A DNA stretch of 33,778 nucleotides, from NCBI GenBank assembly GCA_900545755.1, contig URAG01000019.1:1-33778 (forward strand). The letters run 5' to 3'. The notes below the pieces were generated by a model, which had not been told where the DNA came from, did not search any database, and saw nothing but the letters and a program-made list of their open reading frames with translations. Position numbers and translations under genes: made by a program. Positions 9,143-16,712 of the stretch are shown here, in pieces. Numbering within the stretch: the stretch's first letter is position 1; each line of letters starts with the position of its first letter. This stretch comes from an uncultured Cloacibacillus sp. (GTDB lineage Bacteria; Synergistota; Synergistia; Synergistales; Synergistaceae).

Positions 9143-9796
9143 ATGGTCACTCGTAGGACTCGCAATTTCAAAGAAAAAAGCACGGCCTCAAACATACTCG
9201 GGCGTCTGATAATGCCTGTGGCGGTCATAATGGCGCTCGCGCTCTTTTACTTCAGCATAAAGCTTTTCTTCTTCTCGCCGCCGCGCGAGGAACGCACGCT
9301 TCCGAGCACGGTCACCCCTCCGGCGGTCACCGAACCTTACGAAAACGGCGATGATTATGGCGACAATCTGCCGCCGCTTGACGACATGGACGACACCTCG
9401 ACGATAACGCCGGAGACTCCGCCAGCCGAGCAGAAGCTTGAACCAGCGCCGGCCATTAAACCGGTCGAAAAGCCGAAGCCTGCCGAGACGAAACCAGTCC
9501 AGAAGCCTGCGGAGAAGCCGAAGCCCTCGGCAACGCGTCAGCCGGCACAGGCACAGTCCTCCGGGCCGAGATGGGACGTCCAGATAGGCGGCTTCCGCGC
9601 GCGTTCCGGCGCTGAGCTAACGGTGAAGCAGGCGCGCGAAAAGGGTTACTCAGCCTATGTGGTAGACGAGAAGCTCGACGGCAAGCCCTTTTACAAGGTG
9701 AGGGTACGCGGACACTCAGACAAGAACGAGGCGCGCGCTCTGTCGCAGAAGCTGGCTGCGATGGGATTCCCTGTCTACGTCGTCTCCGTAAAATAG
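9143..9796 (+). CDS. Membrane-anchored SPOR-domain protein
   Basis: 217 residues. A short cytoplasmic N-terminus is followed by one transmembrane segment (about residues 20-44). A Pro/Lys/Glu-rich spacer (about 60-145) leads to a C-terminal SPOR domain (about 148-217, starting WDVQIGGFRARSGAELTVKQAREKG and ending FPVYVVSVK). SPOR domains bind septal glycan lacking stem peptides and localise proteins to the division site. This is the bitopic architecture of FtsN or DedD, and the position just behind ftsA-ftsZ fits a division role. GGAGG at 9128-9132 lies 10 bases before ATG 9143. An FtsN-like function is inference only. A terminator-like hairpin follows the stop. Confidence 0.85.
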   Translation: MVTRRTRNFKEKSTASNILGRLIMPVAVIMALALFYFSIKLFFFSPPREERTLPSTVTPPAVTEPYENGDDYGDNLPPLDDMDDTSTITPETPPAEQKLEPAPAIKPVEKPKPAETKPVQKPAEKPKPSATRQPAQAQSSGPRWDVQIGGFRARSGAELTVKQAREKGYSAYVVDEKLDGKPFYKVRVRGHSDKNEARALSQKLAAMGFPVYVVSVK

Positions 9797-9801
9797 ACTG
9801 C

Positions 9802-9847
9802 AAAGCCGGCCTCTTTCCGAGAAACGGAAGCGAAGCCGGCATTCTTT
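9802..9847 (+). terminator. Terminator-like hairpin after the SPOR gene
   Basis: GCCGGC at 9805-9810 pairs with GCCGGC at 9835-9840. Inside it TTCCG (9815-9819) pairs with CGGAA (9825-9829) around an AGAAA loop. The following ATTCTTT is only moderately T-rich, so intrinsic termination may be partial. It separates the division cluster from the cofactor operon. Confidence 0.55.
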
Positions 9848-9878
9848 ATGTAAAAGCTTACGAAAGGTCGCTGATTCA

Positions 9879-11117
9879 ATGGCGGGTTTTGTAAAAGAGG
9901 TCGCGCCGCGTGAAGCCGCGCTCGACGAAATAGAAAAACATCTTGCTTTTCCATGGAATTATAAAAAAACAGAAGCGACGCTTGACGGAGCCGCGGGGCG
10001 CCGCTGTGCTGAGGCGGTGATGAGCCCTGCGCCGTATCCGCCCTTCAGCCGCAGCCTGCGCGACGGCTACGCGGTGAACCACCTGGACGCTGCGGGCGCG
10101 ACGCCTGGGACGCCACTATTTCTGTCAAAGAAGGGCGAGGTGCGCATGGGTGAAGCGCCTGACTTCAGGCTCTCGTTGAGCGAAGCTTGTCCGATTCCGA
10201 CCGGGGGGATGCTGCCGGAGGGAGCCGACTCTGTCGTTATGCTCGAAGACACCTCCGAGGCTGGAGGTTGGGTAGAGATACGGCGCGGCGTGCAGGCCGG
10301 AGAGAACGTTATCGGCAGAGGCGAAGAGGTTGGCGAGGGCGAGAAGCTCATTCCCGCCGGAGGCCTTATAGATTTTCGGACGATAAGCGTGCTTGCTGCA
10401 ATAGGCCGTGCAAAACTGCCCGTCGCGGATCTGAGAATTTCGATTTTATCGACGGGCGACGAAATAGTGCCAGCGGAGGAGCAGAACCCGCCGCTTGGCG
10501 CTGTGCGCGATGTGAACGGATGGAGCGTTAAGACTCTGCTCTCGCGCTTCGGCTTTCCAGCCGTGTATCGGGGGATAGTCTCGGACGACGGCGCGGAGTT
10601 CGAGCGCCGTTTCCGCGAAGAGCTCGCCGCCTGCGACGTTCTGATATTGAGCGGCGGTTCGTCGGTGGGCGTGCGCGACCACTGCTCCCGTCTCTTTGAG
10701 TCGCTGCCTGAACCTGGGCTGCTCGTGCGCGGAATCAACATCGCGCCTGGGAAGCCGACGCTCGTCGCGGCCGACGCGGCTGCGCGCAAGCTCGCAGTCA
10801 GCCTTCCGGGCCATCCGCTCTCATGCTTCACAGTCGGTTTCACCGTGCTAATCCCGCTGCTTCTTCGCCTTATCGGCGCGGAGGAGCGAGAATGCTGGAG
10901 GCGGACGCTGATGCCGCTGTCGTGCGACCTTGCGGCGCGCACCGGGCCGGAGGAGTTTTTCCCATGCGCGGTGAACGCGGACGGCACGGTCTCGCCTCTC
11001 GCGGCGAAGTCCGGCTACATATCGATACTATCGGACGCGTGCGGTTTCATCAGGATACCTGAGGACCGCGAGACCGCGCGCGCTGGAGAAATTGCGGAGG
11101 TATGGCTATGGCGGTAA
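9879..11117 (+). CDS. moeA: MoeA, molybdopterin molybdenumtransferase (first copy)
   Basis: Inserts molybdate (or tungstate) into adenylylated molybdopterin in the final step of Moco synthesis. 412 residues, full length for a stand-alone MoeA. Visible motifs are PPFSRSLRDGYAV in domain III, CPIPTGGMLPEGADSVVMLED, the MoCF-type domain ILSTGDEIV...VRDVNGW, ILSGGSSVGVRD, and the LPGHPLSCF loop near the C-terminus. ATG 9879 has AAAGG at 9863-9867. It is the first gene of the cofactor operon, and its stop overlaps the next gene, also a MoeA. No separate promoter could be seen in the 82 bases upstream, half of which is the hairpin. Confidence 0.95.
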   Translation: MAGFVKEVAPREAALDEIEKHLAFPWNYKKTEATLDGAAGRRCAEAVMSPAPYPPFSRSLRDGYAVNHLDAAGATPGTPLFLSKKGEVRMGEAPDFRLSLSEACPIPTGGMLPEGADSVVMLEDTSEAGGWVEIRRGVQAGENVIGRGEEVGEGEKLIPAGGLIDFRTISVLAAIGRAKLPVADLRISILSTGDEIVPAEEQNPPLGAVRDVNGWSVKTLLSRFGFPAVYRGIVSDDGAEFERRFREELAACDVLILSGGSSVGVRDHCSRLFESLPEPGLLVRGINIAPGKPTLVAADAAARKLAVSLPGHPLSCFTVGFTVLIPLLLRLIGAEERECWRRTLMPLSCDLAARTGPEEFFPCAVNADGTVSPLAAKSGYISILSDACGFIRIPEDRETARAGEIAEVWLWR

Positions 11118-13011
11118 ATTTCCCTGAACACATCACGCTCGCAGAAGCGTGGAAAATTTTAGAGACGAGATTCTCTAAAGATTCGGATAAATTTAAGACG
11201 AAAATGGAGATAACTACGGCGCTTGATCACGTCCTCGTTGAGGACATACTCGCGGGGCGCAACGTGCCGCATTACGCGGCCTCGGCGGTAGACGGCTACG
11301 CGTTGCGTTCTGCCGACACGGCTGGAGCGTCCGCCGCGACGCCGGCGAAGGTGGAGGCGGGGAAGTGGCAGTGGATGAACACCGGTGCAGCGCTGCCGGA
11401 GTGGGCCGACTGCGTGCTGATGGTTGAGGATTCGTCGATGGATGGCGAAACGCTCTCCGTGTTCAAGCCGCTGACGCCCTCTGCGAACGTCCGCCCGCTC
11501 GGCGAGGACGTGATGGCGGGGCAGATAATCGCACGCGAGGGAGAGACCGTCTCTCCTGCGCTGATTTCGCTCTTCCTTTGCGCCGGGATAGAAGAAGTCC
11601 CCGTCTACGGCGCGCCGAGGACGCTTTTCATCCCGACAGGCGACGAGATAATACCGCGCGAGGAATGGCTCGCGCGCGAACAGCAGCGTTCGGGAACAGT
11701 CGCGGAGAGTAATTCTCTATTCATTTCGGCCTCTTTCCGCCGCTGGGGATACTCGATAGACGTCGCGCCTGTTTTGCCGGACAACCTTGAAATACTGAAA
11801 GAATACGTCGAGCGTGGCGCGAAGGATTACGACATAGTCCTCGTCGGCGCGGGGTCCGCGAAGGGACGGCGCGACCACACGATAGAAGTTTTCGAGTCGC
11901 TCGGCGAAGTGCTGTTCCGCGGCGTGCGCGTAAAGCCCGGCCGCCCCGCTATGGCTGCGGCGATAAACGGCAAGCCTGTGATATGCCTTCCGGGCTTTCC
12001 GATGTCCACGGCGGTCACGCTCTGGTCGCTCGTCTATCAGCTCCTGCGCCTGCTCACGGGCCGCGCCGGGGAACAGACGGAAATGATAAAGGAAGCGATA
12101 GGTACGCTTGAAAGCCGCCCCGCTAAGCTTCTAGTGCAGCACTCTTCGCCTGCGGGCATAGAGGAGTGGCTGCGCGTCAAAACCGCGCGCGTCGGCGAAA
12201 AGCTCTACGCATGGGCGCTGACCTCCGGTGCGAGCGTGCTCTGGGCGCTCGCCGAGTCGGACGCGATCGCCATGCTGCCGCCGTCGGCGCTCGAATGCGA
12301 GAAAGAAACCGAGATAAATTTGTGGATGACGCGCAAAGTAGACTATGGCAGGCGCGCGCTCTTCCAGGGCTCCGACGACCCGGCTATACAGCTGCTCGTG
12401 ACGCCGGTGCGGCGGCGCGGCGCGGATTTCGCCTCGCGCACGGTCGGCAGCATGGGCGGCCTCGCGGCACTCTCGCGCGGAGAATGCCACTTTGCTGCGG
12501 CGCATCTGCTCGACGAATCGACGGGAGGCTACAACGACGTCTTCATAGAGCGCTTCGCGAACGGCAGAAAATGGAATCGCGTCCTTGTGTTTTACCGTAC
12601 GCAGGGAATCATAGTCGCGCGCGGCAATCCGAAAGGAATCCATAATTTCGCGGACCTATGCGAAAAGGACGTTGTATTCTCGAACCGCCAGCCCGGCGCG
12701 GGGACGCGCGTGCTCTTCGACCATCTGCTACGGGAGCACGGGAAGCCGGCGGAGGAAATAAAGGGCTATTCGCAGATTTGCACGACGCACATGGAGGCTG
12801 CGAACCGCGTCTACACGGGGCTCGCCGACGCGACGCTCGGCATAAAATCAGCCGCCGACGCGCTCGGCCTCGACTTCATCCCGCTGACCGAGGAACCTTA
12901 CGAGCTCGTCATTCCCGAGGAATATATGGACCACCCCGGCATCACGGCGCTGCTCGACAGCCTGCATGACGCGGAGTGGCGCGCGAAAGTCGAGGCGATG
13001 GGAGGTTACAG

Positions 13012-13021
<10 letters not shown>
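11108..13021 (+). CDS. moeA: MoeA fused to a PBP-like C-terminal domain
   Basis: About 637 residues. Residues 1 to about 400 are a second, divergent MoeA (SAVDGYALRS, MNTGAALPEWADCVLMVED, IPTGDEIIPREE, VGAGSAKGRRDHT, LPGFPMSTAVT). From about 420 to the end is a periplasmic-binding-protein-like domain of the PF12727 type (VGSMGGLAALSRGECHFAAAHLLDESTGGYN, RQPGAGTRVLFDHLL, DATLGIKSAADALGLDFIPL). No signal peptide is present, so the binding domain is cytoplasmic. This is a known fusion class whose ligand is usually guessed to be molybdate or tungstate. ATG 11108 is chosen over 11102 because GGAGG (11096-11100) is 7 bases away. The gene overlaps moeA upstream and moaA downstream. Confidence 0.93.
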
Positions 13022-13992
<971 letters not shown>

Positions 13993-13996
13993 AATC

Positions 13997-14488
13997 ATGG
14001 GCGAATACACGCATTTCGACGCCGAAGGGCGGCCCACGCTCGTAGACGTAAGCGGCAAGTCCGTCACGAAGCGCACTGCGTGGGCGGAAGGCTGGCTCTA
14101 TCTGCCCGACGAAATATACAAGACGGTGTCGAACGGAGCCGTCAAAAAGGGCGACCCCTTCTCGATAGCGGAGCTCGGCGGCATAATGGGCGCGAAGCGC
14201 ACGCCCGACCTGATACCGCTCTGCCACACGATACGGCTCGACAACGTAAAGGTGCGCTGCGAGCTAGACCACGAGAAAAAGGCGCTCAAAATAACATGCG
14301 AGGCTTCCGCCTCCGAGGTGACAGGCGTTGAGATGGAGGCCCTAACCGGAGTGTCCGTCGCGGCTCTCACCTTCTACGACATGTGCAAGGGAATAGATAA
14401 AGGAATGGTAATCAAGGACATCCGCCTGCTCCGCAAGACCGGAGGCAAGAGCGGAGAATGGAACGCCGGAAGGGGTTACGGAGAATGA
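13997..14488 (+). CDS. moaC: MoaC, cyclic pyranopterin monophosphate synthase
   Basis: Completes cPMP formation from the MoaA product. 163 residues, full length. Diagnostic stretches are GGIMGAKRTPDLIPLCHTI, the core ITCEASASEVTGVEMEALTG, and FYDMCKGIDKGMVIKDIRLL near the C-terminus, which carry the hexamer active-site Lys, His, Glu and Asp. GGAGG at 13984-13988 lies 8 bases before ATG 13997. The stop overlaps the mog start. Genes for molybdopterin synthase (moaD, moaE) are not in this window, so the pathway must be completed elsewhere. Confidence 0.97.
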   Translation: MGEYTHFDAEGRPTLVDVSGKSVTKRTAWAEGWLYLPDEIYKTVSNGAVKKGDPFSIAELGGIMGAKRTPDLIPLCHTIRLDNVKVRCELDHEKKALKITCEASASEVTGVEMEALTGVSVAALTFYDMCKGIDKGMVIKDIRLLRKTGGKSGEWNAGRGYGE

Positions 14489-15300
14489 TGAGAATACTCA
14501 GGCTTTATGCGCCGTCGCTGATAGGCGACCACACGCTCTGCTACGTTAGCACCAACAGGGACGGCTGCGTCTGCATCAACGACGTCGAGATACCGGTGCT
14601 CTGGGCTCGTGCCGGTGAGCCGCTCGACGGCGAAGAACGCGCAGCGGCGATGACCGTAGTGCTGCCGCCCGAAGCGAAGCTCGGGGAAGGAGACTTCCTC
14701 TCCGTCGGTAAATACGGCGCGACACTTCTGCGCTGGCAGGGCGGACGCTTCCGCGTATGCCGCGCCGGATTCCTCGGCGTATCCGAGCCTGCCGAGATAT
14801 GGCCAGCGATACGCACCGCAGTGCTCACCGTCAGCGACAAGGGCAGCAGAGGAGAGCGCGAGGACACCGCGGGGCCGGAGCTAGAACGGCTCGCCTTCAT
14901 GCGCGGCTGCGTCACGGAGGATAAAAAAATCGTACCCGACGACCCCGAGGAAATATGCGCCGCCGTGATGGCGTGGGCCGAAGCGGGGATAAACCTCGTC
15001 CTAACTACCGGCGGCACCGGCCTCTCGCAGCGCGATAACACGCCAGAGGCGCTCCTTTCGATAGCCGACAAGGTCGTCCCGGGCTTCGGCGAGATGATGA
15101 GAGTCGAAACGCTCAAATACACGGGCCGCTCCTTCCTTACGCGCTCCGTCGCCGTAATAACGGGCCGCACGCTCGCCGTAGCCTTCCCAGGAAGCCGCCG
15201 CGGCGTAGAGCAGTGCTTTGAGGCCATAGAAGGCGGCCTGCGCCATGCCGTGGAAACGCTTACCGGCGACGCGACTGAGTGTGGCGGACATAAACATTAG
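14485..15300 (+). CDS. mogA: Mog-type molybdopterin adenylyltransferase with extra N-terminal domain
   Basis: About 271 residues from ATG 14485 (an ATG 14488 start is also possible). GGAAGGGG at 14467-14474 precedes it. Residues from about 110 form the MoCF/MogA domain: VLTVSDKGSRGEREDTAGPEL, LTTGGTGLSQRDNTPEA (TTGGTGL at 174-180), VPGFGEMMR, and a terminal AFPGSRRGVEQCFEAI. It would adenylylate molybdopterin to prepare it for MoeA. Residues 1 to about 105 are a separate domain I do not recognise with certainty. Its segment LGEGDFLSVGKYGATLLRW faintly recalls MOSC domains, which are known to be fused to MogA, but the match is weak. Last gene of the cofactor operon. Confidence 0.9.
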   Translation: MMRILRLYAPSLIGDHTLCYVSTNRDGCVCINDVEIPVLWARAGEPLDGEERAAAMTVVLPPEAKLGEGDFLSVGKYGATLLRWQGGRFRVCRAGFLGVSEPAEIWPAIRTAVLTVSDKGSRGEREDTAGPELERLAFMRGCVTEDKKIVPDDPEEICAAVMAWAEAGINLVLTTGGTGLSQRDNTPEALLSIADKVVPGFGEMMRVETLKYTGRSFLTRSVAVITGRTLAVAFPGSRRGVEQCFEAIEGGLRHAVETLTGDATECGGHKH

Positions 15301-15559
15301 CGACAATCGTTAAATTCACTCCAGCGTGCAAACGCCGTGCTCTTTCCAGCTCTGCGTAAAGGTGCGGCGTTTGCGTCCTGTATAAACATAAGCTGATACG
15401 CTGATTCAACTTCACAACGAAGTCTATGAAACCCCGCAAACTTTCAGCACTGGACCTCGGATGAGGGTCATCAGAGGCAGAAACGGAATATACGCTAGCT
15501 CAAATGCGCATTCAAGGCTGAGCTGCTGTAAATTGGAAAAAGTTGGTATTTGTGCTCGC
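15301..15559. other. Convergent intergenic region with a long-arm inverted repeat
   Basis: This lies between the 3' ends of mogA and the lipase-like gene. It contains a perfect 10-bp inverted repeat, GCAAACGCCG at 15328-15337 and CGGCGTTTGC at 15365-15374, with an internal CTTT/AAAG pair in the 27-base loop. A smaller hairpin (GACCTC...GAGGGTC, 15453-15469) follows. Neither has a T-run on either strand. No coding frame or RNA gene was recognised. The large hairpin may mark the end of one or both convergent transcripts. Confidence 0.45.
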
Positions 15560-16486
15560 TTATTTGTCTTTTTTCAATAAAATCTGTTTTCGCAGTGCGC
15601 TGATTCGATGTCTTATGCGCGCGCTGCCGCGTCTCCAGCCCGCGTTGCCTTGCGCACGAAACGCAGCTTGGACGGCGCGCGGCAAATCGCTGCGCCCGAG
15701 CCATTCCTCGCAGCGCCGCAACAAATAGTTCCGCGCCTCCGACTCGTCGGCCCACCTGCGTTTGCCGAGGTTTTCGAGCGTTTTCCCTATAGTGTGCTTG
15801 TCGGCTATGCTGAACCAGTTGCCCGGCGCGTCTTTCAGATAGTGGACGCTGCCGACATGGTGCGAAGCGGTTGCAGATGTGAGCAGCCCTGCGACGAAAT
15901 CCTGTTCGAACATGCCGATGTTGACGAAGCTGTGGATTGTCTCGCAGTTCTTTTTCACCGTTACGCCGAGCTTTTTCATGTACCCGGCTATATTCCCGCC
16001 GCTCCGTCCAGCGCAGCAGTCCGCCGAACCGGTCAACTTCCCTATGCCGTAGGGATTGAAGGCGTAAGCCTCGAAGCCGAAGACATAGCCCGTCATAGCG
16101 GCGAGCGTACCGCCGAGGCTGTGTCCCGTGCATACCGCTTCCTTGTCGGAAAATCCGTATTTTTTCTGCATCTCCGCTGCGAAGGCGAGTGCATCGTACA
16201 TCTGCGGCGGAGGGCCGAAGAGCATCATTCGCGCGTCGGTGAGGATCGTGTCCTTAACCGGTTCGCGGATAAACTCTGTGCCGCGAAAAACGAAAACGTA
16301 ACCTCTTTCAGAGAGGTCTTTCAGAAGATAGCATTGCAACCCGCTCGCCTTTACGTCGCGGTAGCTCACCAGCCCGTACTTTCCACCGGCCGCGTCCGAC
16401 GCGAGAAAATGTTCCATCTCCGAAGGCGCTTTGTACGACGCTCCGCAAAGCCTCGCGTATTCCATTATTTTTTCAGTTTCCCGCAT
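15560..16486 (-). CDS. Lipase-like alpha/beta hydrolase (class 3 lipase/DUF2974 type)
   Basis: About 308 residues from the ATG at 16486. The nucleophile elbow GHSLGG (residues 121-126, Ser123) and the preceding strand YVFVFRGTE are typical of class 3 lipases and Mbeg1/DUF2974 hydrolases. His residues in the C-terminal half (SHHVGSVHYL, ADKHTIG) could complete a triad. No signal peptide or membrane segment is visible, so a cytoplasmic enzyme is likely. The substrate is unknown. The frame is open up to a GTG at 16576, but that codon sits inside the promoter spacer (-35 at 16584-16589, -10 at 16560-16565), so translation must begin downstream. The ATG at 16486 is the first ATG. Confidence 0.8.
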   Translation of the reverse strand: MRETEKIMEYARLCGASYKAPSEMEHFLASDAAGGKYGLVSYRDVKASGLQCYLLKDLSERGYVFVFRGTEFIREPVKDTILTDARMMLFGPPPQMYDALAFAAEMQKKYGFSDKEAVCTGHSLGGTLAAMTGYVFGFEAYAFNPYGIGKLTGSADCCAGRSGGNIAGYMKKLGVTVKKNCETIHSFVNIGMFEQDFVAGLLTSATASHHVGSVHYLKDAPGNWFSIADKHTIGKTLENLGKRRWADESEARNYLLRRCEEWLGRSDLPRAVQAAFRAQGNAGWRRGSARIRHRISALRKQILLKKDK

Positions 16487-16559
16487 AGCGCAGCGTAAAG
16501 CCCCTTCTCGTCGTTCTGCAAATAACGCATGCCTGTCTTTCTCCGCGACGTTCGGCAAA

Positions 16560-16589
16560 ATTATAGATTTCTGCACTTTACTTGGTCAA
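16560..16589 (-). promoter_or_regulatory. Sigma70-type promoter for the lipase-like gene
   Basis: Read on the minus strand, TTGACC (16589-16584) and a perfect TATAAT (16565-16560) are separated by 18 bases. Transcription would start near 16553, leaving a leader of about 65 bases before the ATG at 16486. Confidence 0.6.
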
Positions 16590-16612
16590 GGCTCCCGAAC
16601 AAGGCTCCCGAA
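16587..16612. repeat. Perfect 13-bp tandem duplication
   Basis: The unit caaggctcccgaa occurs twice back to back (16587-16599 and 16600-16612) in the divergent region between the lipase-like gene and copA. The first copy overlaps the -35 element of the minus-strand promoter. It could be a replication-slippage product. Confidence 0.8.
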
Positions 16613-16627
16613 CCGTGCTGTCCATGC

Positions 16628-16656
16628 TGTACAAAGCGCGGTTAGTAAGATATAAT
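16628..16656 (+). promoter_or_regulatory. Promoter of the copA-csoR operon
   Basis: TATAAT at 16651-16656 is a perfect -10. TGTACA at 16628-16633 is a 4/6 match for -35 with a 17-base spacer. The predicted transcription start is near 16663, exactly where the CsoR-type palindrome begins. The weak -35 is typical of regulated promoters. Confidence 0.6.
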
Positions 16657-16662
16657 CCCATA

Positions 16663-16679
16663 TACCCCTACCAGGGGTA
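16663..16679 (+). promoter_or_regulatory. CsoR-type copper operator
   Basis: TACCCC-TACCA-GGGGTA is a perfect 6-bp inverted repeat with a 5-base centre. It has the form of the G-tract operators bound by CsoR-family repressors. It covers the predicted +1 of the copA promoter, and csoR itself is the second gene of the operon. This fits autoregulated repression relieved by Cu(I). Confidence 0.7.
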
Positions 16680-16712
16680 AGTGTCATGGCTTTTGAAAAG
16701 GGGCATAGACGT

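Noticed and set aside
10067..10987. Antisense 306-codon frame over moeA
   Set aside because: Ser/Pro/Arg-rich, no domain, no ribosome site. It is a by-product of G+C-rich codon bias opposite a clear MoeA gene.
15608..16498. Long plus-strand open frame (296 codons) opposite the lipase-like gene
   Set aside because: It mirrors the minus-strand frame that carries GHSLGG and a matched promoter. The plus-strand product shows no recognisable motif and has no good ribosome site.
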